A stretch of 12,017 nt of DNA from Pseudomonadota bacterium. GTDB lineage: Bacteria; Pseudomonadota; Gammaproteobacteria; SZUA-229. This document shows, piece by piece, positions 1 to 6,483 of the stretch. The translations under genes were made by a program, and so were the position numbers. The notes under the pieces were generated by a model, which was not told the DNA's origin, did no database searches, and worked only from the letters and a program-made list of their open reading frames with translations. Where the stretch lies: positions 1 through 12,017 of the forward strand of contig JAUPMA010000046.1 in NCBI GenBank assembly GCA_030836935.1, given 5' to 3'. Within the stretch, counting starts at the first letter, position 1, and every line of letters begins with the position of its first letter.

Positions 1-821
<821 letters not shown>

Positions 822-960
822 TCATTGCGGATTTTGTTGGCCATGGTGATGCGGTTCCCGGAAGTGGGGCAGGATAACGGAAAGCGGAAGCTGAATAAAT
901 AAAGATATTGGTCACAGAAGCATGATCCGGTGTTGTGGCGGCGGCTTTTCAGGTTGCACG

Positions 961-1012
961 CCGTGGTTCCGGTTGTTACCCTTTGGCCTCGCGCTCAAAC
1001 GCTCTACCACGG
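961..1012 (+). promoter_or_regulatory. Inverted repeat in the leader of the LysM lipoprotein gene
   Basis: CCGTGGT (961-967) and ACCACGG (1006-1012) are perfect 7-base arms around 38 bases. The right arm covers the first two bases of the GGAG ribosome-binding site (1011-1014). A weak promoter candidate lies inside the same stretch: TTGCAC (954-959), 17 bases, then TACCCT (977-982) preceded by TGT. Apart from these, the 243-base gap between wrbA and this gene shows nothing else I can support. Confidence 0.25.
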
Positions 1013-1022
1013 AGAACAAATC

Positions 1023-1691
1023 ATGAAACCGAATTTACTTGCCACCCCCCTGTTGCTGGCTGCATTGGCGCTGGGTTTTGTTGGCTGCGCCTCAACACCT
1101 GAAGAAGCCGTGCCGGCAGCTGAAGCCGCCAAACCGGCTGTTGACCAGGCTACGGCTGAAAAAGCCATAGCCGATGCCAGGTCGGCCATGGCCGAAGCCA
1201 AAAAACTGGGCAATGAATGGCGCGATACCGATAACCTGTTGAAGCAGGCGGAAGAAGCGCTGGCTGCCGGTGATTATGCCAAAGCGGTTGAGCTGGCCAA
1301 TGAAGCCAGACGTCAGGCAGAAAACGCCATTGCCCAGGCCAATTCTGAAAAAGCCAGGCTGAATGGCGGTGCCACCGCAGGTGAAGACACTGCCGCATCA
1401 CGCGGTGCCGGCGCGGGTGCCAACCAGTATCAGGTGGTGCGTGGTGACAACCTCTGGAATATCGCCGGCAAGTCTGACATCTACGCCGATTCGTATCAGT
1501 GGCCGCTGATTTACAAGGCCAACCGTGACCAGATCAAGGATGCTGATGTGATCGAAGTCGGTCAGGTGTTCAATATCAACCGCAATGCATCCGCTGGTGA
1601 TGTGGCCGCGGCGGTGAAACACGCCAAAACCCGTGGCGCCTGGACGGTTGGTGTAACCGAAGAATCGGATACGGCTTATCTGGCCCAGTAA
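1023..1691 (+). CDS. LysM-domain lipoprotein with an alanine-rich helical N-terminal region
   Basis: A 222-residue secreted protein. Residues 1-21 form a lipoprotein signal peptide ending FVG|C at Cys22; alanine follows the cysteine, so it is not an inner-membrane retention signal. Residues 44-115 are alanine- and charge-rich and likely form a long helical hairpin (AEEALAAGDYAKAVELANEA), of the kind found in DUF4398-type proteins. A linker rich in Ala and Gly follows. A LysM peptidoglycan-binding domain occupies about 137-186 (QVVRGDNLWNIAGKSDIYAD, then ANRDQIKDADVIEVGQVFNI). The role is probably an outer-membrane-anchored wall-binding protein; the partner is unknown. ATG 1023 is chosen because GGAG lies 8 bases upstream and the signal peptide begins there; a frame extension back to 930 would bury the signal. 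The gene stands alone and ends in a strong terminator. Confidence 0.88.
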   Translation: MKPNLLATPLLLAALALGFVGCASTPEEAVPAAEAAKPAVDQATAEKAIADARSAMAEAKKLGNEWRDTDNLLKQAEEALAAGDYAKAVELANEARRQAENAIAQANSEKARLNGGATAGEDTAASRGAGAGANQYQVVRGDNLWNIAGKSDIYADSYQWPLIYKANRDQIKDADVIEVGQVFNINRNASAGDVAAAVKHAKTRGAWTVGVTEESDTAYLAQ

Positions 1692-1712
1692 TTCGGTTGC
1701 TGCAAAATAAAT

Positions 1713-1746
1713 AAGCCCGCTCATGGTGACATGGGCGGGCTTTTTT
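1713..1746 (+). terminator. Rho-independent terminator of the LysM lipoprotein gene
   Basis: A 13-base stem, AAGCCCGCTCATG (1713-1725) with CATGGGCGGGCTT (1730-1742), includes one G-T pair and has a GTGA loop. It is followed by a run of T to 1746. It starts 21 bases after the stop codon. Confidence 0.93.
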
Positions 1747-1747
1747 G

Positions 1748-1874
1748 ATGTACAGGGATGTACGAATGCCGCAAGCGCAGGATGCGCACGACTGCATGGA
1801 TGCAGGAGGTAGAGCAACGCAGGAGCGGTTGCCGAGGAGCGGCGGTGATGCAGGGGCGTATGGTACATACGCCC
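1748..1874 (+). repeat. Array of small hairpins with GGA loops (possible CsrA/RsmA-binding RNA or dispersed repeat)
   Basis: On the plus strand five or six hairpins follow each other. GTACA-GGGA-TGTAC is at 1750-1763. GCGCA-GGA-TGCGC is at 1775-1787. CTGCA-TGGA-TGCAG is at 1792-1805. GCAACGC-AGGA-GC(G)GTTGC is at 1814-1832. GCCG-AGGAG-CGGC at 1831-1843 is an alternative sharing two bases with the previous one. A GGA-free 9-bp stem, GGGCGTATG-GTA-CATACGCCC, is at 1854-1874. The first site, 1750-1761, matches the CsrA SELEX consensus RUACARGGAUGU at all 12 positions. The second has CAGGATG, the CsrB repeat form. No T-run follows the last stem, and a terminator lies just upstream, so an independent transcript is not shown. 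The structure is seen; CsrA binding is inferred. It could also be a widespread intergenic repeat of unknown role. Confidence 0.6.
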
Positions 1875-1880
1875 GTAGCA

Positions 1881-2324
1881 TTAATTAACAGTGATACGCC
1901 GTGGTTGCGCCGCTTCCGCTTTCGGAATGCTGATACTCAACACACCATTTTTGCTGCTGGCTTCAATGGCATTGGCATTCACACCTTCGGGCATGGTGAA
2001 GCGGCGATAAAACGCGCCGTGTTCACGTTCAATGCGTTTATAACCTTCGCGCTCGGTTTTCTTTTCGGAATCGCGTTCGCCCTTGATAGTGAGCATGCCA
2101 TTTTCCATGTGCACTTCGATTTTTTCCGGATCAACTCCGGGTACATCCACAGTAATCAGAAAGCGGCCGGTTTCTTCCTTGATGTCCACAGCGGGTGACC
2201 AGTCGCTGGTAACTACGTTGCCGTTGTCATCTCCGGCCTTGGCCGGCAGGTTGTTGTAGCCACGATTCAATTCTTTCTGGATCTGATCCAGAAGATTCCA
2301 CGGATTGCGATAAAAGTAGGACAT
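1881..2324 (-). CDS. Small heat-shock protein, Hsp20/alpha-crystallin family
   Basis: A 147-residue ATP-independent holdase that binds unfolding proteins in the cytoplasm. It has a short N-terminal arm beginning MSYFYRNPWNLLDQIQKELN, an alpha-crystallin domain at about residues 40-137 with WSPAVDIKEETGRFLITVDV, PGVDPEKIEVHMENGMLTIK and the GVL-x-IxIPK signature (127-135), and a C-terminal tail carrying the I-x-I/V oligomer anchor (I144-T-V146). Length and architecture resemble the class of bacterial Hsp20 often annotated IbpA-like or Hsp20, distinct from E. coli IbpA itself. ATG at 2324-2322 has AGGAG 8 bases upstream. It is divergent from hisC with about 106 bases between starts, and a heat-shock-type promoter candidate lies there. 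Confidence 0.95.
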   Translation of the reverse strand: MSYFYRNPWNLLDQIQKELNRGYNNLPAKAGDDNGNVVTSDWSPAVDIKEETGRFLITVDVPGVDPEKIEVHMENGMLTIKGERDSEKKTEREGYKRIEREHGAFYRRFTMPEGVNANAIEASSKNGVLSISIPKAEAAQPRRITVN

Positions 2325-2361
2325 GATTTTGTCTCCTCAGTGTTTATCTCGTATCCCCCAG

Positions 2362-2387
2362 ATATGGCTGCTTTTGTTGAATTCAAG
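2362..2387 (-). promoter_or_regulatory. Sigma-32-like heat-shock promoter candidate for the Hsp20 gene
   Basis: On the minus strand CTTGAA (2387-2382), an exact match to the sigma-32 -35 core, is followed after 12 bases by AGCCATAT (2369-2362), which keeps the CCAT-T part of CCCCATNT. Spacing is one or two bases shorter than in the best-known E. coli promoters. A leader of about 30 bases and a good ribosome-binding site follow. The match is direct; use by sigma-32 is inferred from the gene it precedes. Confidence 0.45.
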
Positions 2388-2430
2388 ATGCCGGTATGAT
2401 GCGAATTCATTCAAGTCCACTGGCCATCTC

Positions 2431-3492
2431 ATGTCTGATCTCATTCGACCGCAAATCAAAGCCCTGTCTGCCTACCATGTCGCCGATGCCGGCAGCATGA
2501 TCAAACTCGATGCCATGGAAAACCCCTATCATTTGCCGGAGCAATTGATTGCGCAGTGGCTGCAAAAAATGGCGCAGGCCGAACTCAATCGTTATCCCGA
2601 TCCGCAGGCAACTGTATTGCGCGATGCATTGCGCAGCTATATGCAGGTGCCGGATGGACAGGCGCTGATTCTCGGCAATGGTTCTGATGAATTAATTCAG
2701 ATGATGGCGATGGCGGTGGCACAACCGGGGCGGGCGATACTGGCGCCGGAACCGGGATTTGTCATGTACAAAATGATCGCGACATTTGTCGGCATGGAAT
2801 ATATCGGCGTGCCGCTGCGTGAAGATTTTTCACTCGATTTGCCCGCCATGCTGGCGGCTATCAAACAACATCAACCGGCGCTGATTTTTCTCGCCTTTCC
2901 GAATAACCCCACCGCCAATTTGTTTGATGAACCGGCGATGCTGGAAATTATCAAAACCAGCAAGGGTTTGGTGATTGTGGATGAGGCGTATCACCCGTTC
3001 GCCGGCGAAAGTTTTATGTCGCGATTAGGCCAGTTTGAAAACCTGCTGGTGATGCGCACGGTTTCAAAAATGGGCCTTGCCGGTTTGCGGTTGGGTTTGC
3101 TCGCAGGCAGTCCGAAATGGATTAACGAATTCGACAAAGTGCGCTTGCCGTACAACATCAACATACTTACTCAAATCAGTGCAAAGTTCGCACTGGATCA
3201 TGCCGACGTATTTGAAAAACAGGCGGCGGAAATTCGTCAGCAGCGCGGCTGGCTGCTGGATGAACTGAAAAAAATTCCGGATCTGGTTGTGTATCCAAGT
3301 CGCGCCAATTTCATTTTGCTGCGTTTGCAAAAAGCGGATGCCAACAAGGTATTTGAATCACTCAAAAAAAATGGTGTGCTGATTAAAAATCTCGACCCGG
3401 CGGGTGGCGCGCTCAAACAATGTTTGCGGGTGACAGTGGGTGCGCCGGATGAGAATCGGGCGTTTGTGGCGGCGTTGAAAAAAAGTTTGTGA
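2431..3492 (+). CDS. hisC: Histidinol-phosphate aminotransferase
   Basis: A 353-residue PLP enzyme of fold type I that converts imidazole-acetol phosphate and glutamate to histidinol phosphate in histidine synthesis. Visible marks are GNGSDELI (82-89), the substrate/cofactor loop FPNNPTAN (156-163), VDEAYHPF (183-190) with the cofactor Asp184, TVSKMGLAGLRLG (210-222) with the Schiff-base Lys213, and LRVTVG (332-337) with the carboxylate-binding Arg333. ATG 2431 is chosen because the family N-terminus starts there (SDLIRPQIKALSAYHV) and the length is typical; upstream residues to 2323 would be non-homologous and run into the hsp20 start. There is no clear ribosome-binding site. No other his gene is in the window. 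In Pseudomonas hisC neighbours algW, as here, but the protease gene here is convergent. Confidence 0.95.
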   Translation: MSDLIRPQIKALSAYHVADAGSMIKLDAMENPYHLPEQLIAQWLQKMAQAELNRYPDPQATVLRDALRSYMQVPDGQALILGNGSDELIQMMAMAVAQPGRAILAPEPGFVMYKMIATFVGMEYIGVPLREDFSLDLPAMLAAIKQHQPALIFLAFPNNPTANLFDEPAMLEIIKTSKGLVIVDEAYHPFAGESFMSRLGQFENLLVMRTVSKMGLAGLRLGLLAGSPKWINEFDKVRLPYNINILTQISAKFALDHADVFEKQAAEIRQQRGWLLDELKKIPDLVVYPSRANFILLRLQKADANKVFESLKKNGVLIKNLDPAGGALKQCLRVTVGAPDENRAFVAALKKSL

Positions 3493-3502
3493 TGAGCCGT
3501 GA

Positions 3503-3574
3503 CTCATTCCCACGCTCCGCGTGGGAATGCATACTGACCGGTAATTGCGCTTTCACGCAGAGCATGGGAGCGAG
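3503..3574. repeat. Palindromic intergenic repeat with CATTCCCACGC core
   Basis: A perfect 11-base stem, CATTCCCACGC (3505-3515) and GCGTGGGAATG (3519-3529), has a 3-base loop. Around it a second, longer relation holds: CTCATTCCCACGCTCCGC (3503-3520) is an imperfect inverted copy of GCAGAGCATGGGAGCGAG (3557-3574), with 14 of 18 matching and all four differences transitions. The CATTCCCACGC...GCGTGGGAATG palindrome resembles a repeat I recognise as widespread between genes in proteobacteria; copy number in this genome cannot be judged from the window. Confidence 0.7.
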
Positions 3575-3585
3575 AAGCAGCGACT

Positions 3586-3643
3586 TGCAGGTTCGCCTTT
3601 AGGCGAACAACATTGTTAATGTGCGCCTGAAGGCGCACCTGCA
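3586..3643. repeat. Paired-hairpin REP/BIME-like element, copy 1
   Basis: Terminal inverted motif TGCAGGT (3586-3592) and ACCTGCA (3637-3643) bounds two hairpins, each with a 7-bp stem and a 4-base loop: GTTCGCC-TTTA-GGCGAAC (3591-3608) and GTGCGCC-TGAA-GGCGCAC (3621-3638), 12 bases apart. The same plan with different stem sequences occurs at 8472-8524. It lies between the convergent hisC and protease genes, where it could also stop or protect transcripts from both sides. Confidence 0.75.
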
Positions 3644-3673
3644 GGGCATTTCCGGAAATTCACTTTTGTCGGA

Positions 3674-4804
3674 TTATTTACTTTCCTGGGGTCGTTGCAC
3701 CAGTGTTGCTCTGGTGATGAAACTTTGCTGTTTTCTCAATCCGGCAATTTCAATGATTTCACCGGGTTTGCCGCTGGCGATGGTGTTCAGTACATCACGG
3801 GTATCGCGAACGCTGGTCTGGTTGATGCGGGTGATGATATCGCCGGGAGCCAGGCCGGCAGTATCAGCCGGCCCGTTTCTGAATACATCGGTAATCAGTA
3901 CGCCCTGAATATCTTTCAGTCCAAACCGTTCCAGCCACAAGGGATTCAAATCCACGCCTTCCACCCCGAGCCAGCCACGGATCACGCTGCCGTGTTCAAT
4001 GATTTGTTTGGCCACATCCAGCGCCATGTCGATGGGTATCGCAAAGCCAATGCCCTGATAGCTGCCGGACTGGCCGTAGATCGCGGAGTTGATGCCGATA
4101 ATTTCGCCGCGCGCGTTAATCAGGGCGCCACCGGAGTTGCCGGGATTGATGGCGGCATCGGTCTGGATGAAATTCTCGTAGGTACTCAAGCCAACGCGAT
4201 CGCGTCCGGTGGCGCTGATAATGCCCTGGGTAACGGTCTGGCCAATGCTGTAAGGATTGCCGATAGCCAGTACTACATCGCCGACGCGAACCTGTTGCAT
4301 GCTGGCTATGGCCAGTGGCGTGTGTTTGTTGTGCCGGATGCTGAGTATGGCGAGGTCGGTATCGGGATCGGTGCCGAGGATTTCAGCATTGATCTGCTGG
4401 CCGTCGTTGAGGGTTATCAGTATTTCGTCGGCCTTTGCAACTACATGGTAATTGGTGAGCACGCGGCCATCTTCGATGATGACTCCGGAACCCAGGCTGC
4501 TGCGTTCCCTGGGTAGTCCGGTTACCAGGGCGTCACGCAACGCCAGTTCGTTAATATGCTGGGTGGCGCGTATGCTGACAACCGCCGTGGCAGCACGGGC
4601 GACGGCATCGGCATAGGAGACCGGGCCGGATTGCGGTGCCTGGGTGACAGCGGGAGCTGGAACCTTATCGAGGCCGTTTTGCGTGCGGCCGGGCCAGAGT
4701 GTGAGCAGTACGCCACCGAGTATCAGCCCGGCCAGCGACCAGGCCAGAACGAAATGTGTAGAATGCGGAAAAATTTTCCGGCCTATGTTCTGGAGTGGAT
4801 GCAT
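3674..4804 (-). CDS. degS: DegS/AlgW-like periplasmic serine endoprotease (HtrA family)
   Basis: A 376-residue protein anchored in the inner membrane by one segment (about residues 16-37, THFVLAWSLAGLILGGVLLTLW). A trypsin-like protease domain faces the periplasm, with His120 (TNYHVV), Asp150 (DPDTDLAIL) and Ser224 (GNSGGALI). A single PDZ domain covers about 278-372 (GWLGVEGVDLNPLW, GLAPGDIITRINQ). One PDZ plus an N-terminal anchor is the DegS/AlgW plan, not DegP (two PDZ). In relatives this protease senses misfolded porin tails and cuts the anti-sigma factor RseA/MucA to release sigma-E/AlgU. The start is ATG 4804-4802; the only upstream in-frame option is TTG 4816. A weak GAG lies 7 bases upstream. 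The start codon overlaps that of the divergent Nif3 gene. Confidence 0.93.
   Translation of the reverse strand: MHPLQNIGRKIFPHSTHFVLAWSLAGLILGGVLLTLWPGRTQNGLDKVPAPAVTQAPQSGPVSYADAVARAATAVVSIRATQHINELALRDALVTGLPRERSSLGSGVIIEDGRVLTNYHVVAKADEILITLNDGQQINAEILGTDPDTDLAILSIRHNKHTPLAIASMQQVRVGDVVLAIGNPYSIGQTVTQGIISATGRDRVGLSTYENFIQTDAAINPGNSGGALINARGEIIGINSAIYGQSGSYQGIGFAIPIDMALDVAKQIIEHGSVIRGWLGVEGVDLNPLWLERFGLKDIQGVLITDVFRNGPADTAGLAPGDIITRINQTSVRDTRDVLNTIASGKPGEIIEIAGLRKQQSFITRATLVQRPQESK
4759..4795 (+). promoter_or_regulatory. Candidate -10 box, 15-base palindrome and ribosome-binding site of the Nif3 gene, inside the protease gene
   Basis: TAGAAT (4759-4764) is a five-of-six -10 match, but no good -35 is seen 17 bases upstream. 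Just after it is the palindrome CGGAAAA-A-TTTTCCG (4766-4780), then GGAG (4792-4795) 7 bases before ATG 4803. All of this lies within the first codons of the protease gene on the other strand, so any operator here would sit in coding sequence. The sites are seen; promoter and operator function are inferred. Confidence 0.35.
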
Positions 4805-5564
4805 GGTTGAACTCAAAAAATTGCACGATTACTGCAACCAGTTGCTGGCCGCAGAAACATACCGCGATTATTGCCCAAACGGCTTGCAGGTAGAAGGCAG
4901 ACCGCAGATTAAAAAAATTGTTGCCGGAGTTACCGCCAGTCAGCAATTGCTGGAGCTGGCCATTGCTTGCGACGCTGATGCGGTGCTGGTGCATCACGGT
5001 TATTTCTGGAAAGGTGAGAGTGCAACCATTACCGGCACCCGGAAACGCCGCCTGCAATTGCTGTTGCAGCACGATGTGAGCCTGCTGGCCTATCACCTGC
5101 CGCTGGATGCGCATGCGAAATTTGGCAACAACATCACGCTGGCGCAACAACTGGGGTTTGTGGTGCAGGGTTGTGTGATGCAGGGCGATGCCAAAGGCCT
5201 GTTATGGCAGGGTGAGTTGTTGCAAGCGCAAACGGCCACACAGTTTGCGCAGCATATTCAGTCGCGGTTACAACGCGCTCCCCTGCATTTGTCATCCGCC
5301 AGCCAGCGCCCGGTCAGAACCCTGGCCTGGTGCAGTGGTGCGGCGCAAGGTTATATCGAACAGGCGGCCACGCTCGGGGTGGATGCCTATATCAGTGGCG
5401 AAGTGTCGGAGCAGACGTATCATCTGGCGCGCGAACTGGACATTCATTACTTCGCCATCGGCCACCATGCCAGCGAATCATTCGGTGTGCAGGCGCTGGC
5501 GCAGCATCTGGCACAACAGTTTGATCTTGATTGGGAATTTGTGGACGTGCTGAATCCGGTGTGA
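4803..5564 (+). CDS. ybgI: Nif3-like dinuclear metal centre hexameric protein (YbgI family)
   Basis: A 253-residue Nif3 family protein; E. coli YbgI has 247. The family forms toroidal hexamers with a two-metal site, and its role is not settled; NIF3 and 'GTP cyclohydrolase I type 2' labels are historical. Metal-ligand positions line up with YbgI: H64-H65 (LVHHGYFWKGE), D102 (HLPLDAH), H221 and E225 (GHHASESFG). The N-terminus shows CNQLLAAETYRDYCPNGLQV (11-30) as in the family. ATG 4803 follows GGAG by 7 bases; longer frames back to 4644 run antisense through the protease gene and lack family resemblance. It is divergent from the protease gene with a 2-base overlap. Confidence 0.93.
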   Translation: MVELKKLHDYCNQLLAAETYRDYCPNGLQVEGRPQIKKIVAGVTASQQLLELAIACDADAVLVHHGYFWKGESATITGTRKRRLQLLLQHDVSLLAYHLPLDAHAKFGNNITLAQQLGFVVQGCVMQGDAKGLLWQGELLQAQTATQFAQHIQSRLQRAPLHLSSASQRPVRTLAWCSGAAQGYIEQAATLGVDAYISGEVSEQTYHLARELDIHYFAIGHHASESFGVQALAQHLAQQFDLDWEFVDVLNPV

Positions 5565-5582
5565 AGCAGGGCTAAAGCATTT

Positions 5583-5648
5583 GATACAGGGGCGCAGAGT
5601 CGCAGAGACGATAACTTCATTGGCTCTGTGATTCTGTACCTCTGTGTC
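5583..5648 (+). repeat. Long hairpin repeat with 25-base arms (CAGAG-rich)
   Basis: Arms 5583-5607 and 5624-5648 (16-base loop) match at 19 of 25 positions as an inverted repeat. All six differences are transitions, and five of them give G-U pairs when the plus strand is RNA, leaving a single C-A mismatch. The core reads CAGAGTCGCAGAG on the left and CTCTGTGATTCTG on the right. It lies 18 bases after the Nif3 stop and has no T-run, so it is not a standard terminator. It resembles CACAGAG-type repeats that recur between genes in many bacteria. In the 325-base gap 5565-5889 this element, a promoter candidate and the petA leader are all I can identify. Confidence 0.7.
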
Positions 5649-5714
5649 AAAAAGCTTTTAATTTCAGTCTGTTGTCTCTAACCCACTGATCTCGCAGTAA
5701 AAACCTAATTAGTG

Positions 5715-5744
5715 TTGGCTAAATCGCCGGCCTTCGAGTATCAT
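5715..5744 (+). promoter_or_regulatory. Sigma-70-type promoter candidate for petABC
   Basis: TTGGCT (5715-5720) and TATCAT (5739-5744) are separated by 18 bases, matching 4 of 6 and 5 of 6 consensus positions. Transcription from here would leave a leader of about 140 bases before petA, including a weak stem, GGTTG with CAACC, around 5827-5846. Evidence is consensus match and position only. Confidence 0.45.
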
Positions 5745-5889
5745 TCGCGCGCGAATTTTGCGCCTGTGAAATGTCCAGTTATATGTGGCGGCGCGGCGCA
5801 GTAAAGAAGCACGATTTCAGGTTTCGGGTTGTTCTGGTGGGCAACCGGGGGCTTCCACAGATTTTTTTGAAATTTTCTGAGAGGTAATC

Positions 5890-6483
5890 ATGGCTACAGA
5901 AGGCGTAGATCTGAACAAGCGCCGCATGCTGACCAATGCCGCCACAGTGGTGGGCGCGGTCGGTGCGGGTTTTGTGGCGGTGCCGTTTCTTGCATCCTGG
6001 GCGCCGAGTGAGCGCGCCAAAACAGCCGGTGCCCCGGTTGAAGTGGATATCAGCAAGTTGCAAGACGGCGCGATGCTAACCGTTGAATGGCGCGGCAAGC
6101 CGGTGTGGATTGTGAAGCGTACGGCGCGCAATCTCGAAGACCTGCCGACACTGGATGATGGTCTGCGTGATCCCGCTTCCGAAAACGAACAGCAGCCGGA
6201 ATATGCGCGCAATGCCAATCGTTCGGTGAAGGCGGAAATTCTGGTGCTGGTAGGTATTTGTACCCATCTGGGTTGCTCACCCACTTTCCGTCCCGATCTG
6301 GCACCCGCTGATCTGGGCGCAGAATGGAAAGGCGGTTTTTACTGCCCCTGTCACGGCTCGCGTTTCGACCTCGCTGGCCGCGTCTATCAGGGTGTTCCGG
6401 CTCCATTGAATCTGGAAGTGCCGCCACACCGTTATCTCAGTGACACCACCATCATTATTGGTGAAGACGGAGGAGCCGCCTAA
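5890..6483 (+). CDS. petA: Ubiquinol-cytochrome c reductase iron-sulfur (Rieske) subunit
   Basis: A 197-residue Rieske protein, the electron acceptor from ubiquinol in the cytochrome bc1 complex. The N-terminal anchor has a twin-arginine start (NKRRMLT, R11-R12) and a hydrophobic segment at about 15-37, consistent with Tat export while remaining membrane-anchored. Box I is CTHLGC (124-129) and Box II is CPCHGS (152-157). By family rule C124, H126, C152 and H155 bind the 2Fe-2S cluster, and C129-C154 form the disulfide. The position equal to bovine Tyr165 is Phe159 (SRFD), a change that lowers cluster potential in model enzymes. AGAGG lies 5 bases before ATG 5890. Its TAA overlaps the petB ATG by one base. 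Confidence 0.97.
   Translation: MATEGVDLNKRRMLTNAATVVGAVGAGFVAVPFLASWAPSERAKTAGAPVEVDISKLQDGAMLTVEWRGKPVWIVKRTARNLEDLPTLDDGLRDPASENEQQPEYARNANRSVKAEILVLVGICTHLGCSPTFRPDLAPADLGAEWKGGFYCPCHGSRFDLAGRVYQGVPAPLNLEVPPHRYLSDTTIIIGEDGGAA

Noticed and set aside
930..1022. Upstream extension of the LysM lipoprotein
   Set aside because: It would place 31 residues before the lipoprotein signal peptide; the ribosome-binding site fits ATG 1023.
2372..2400. Sigma-70 promoter for hisC with TATGAT at 2395-2400
   Set aside because: The -10 is good, but the only good -35 (TTGAAT, 2377-2382) is 12 bases away, and at 17 bases the match is two of six.
2323..2430. Upstream extension of hisC
   Set aside because: It runs through the hsp20 start and promoter, and the conserved HisC N-terminus begins at 2431.
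3695..4516. Long plus-strand open frame of 273 codons inside the protease region
   Set aside because: It is antisense to the protease gene, whose catalytic triad, PDZ domain and membrane anchor are all intact. The antisense product has no recognisable domain.
4805..4816. TTG start giving four more residues to the protease
   Set aside because: No ribosome-binding site is better placed, and ATG 4804 is the first ATG. The difference is only four residues.
5827..5875. Attenuator/terminator in the petA leader (GGTTG...CAACC then a T-run)
   Set aside because: The stem is only five bases and the T-run begins about 15 bases after it, too far for a Rho-independent terminator.
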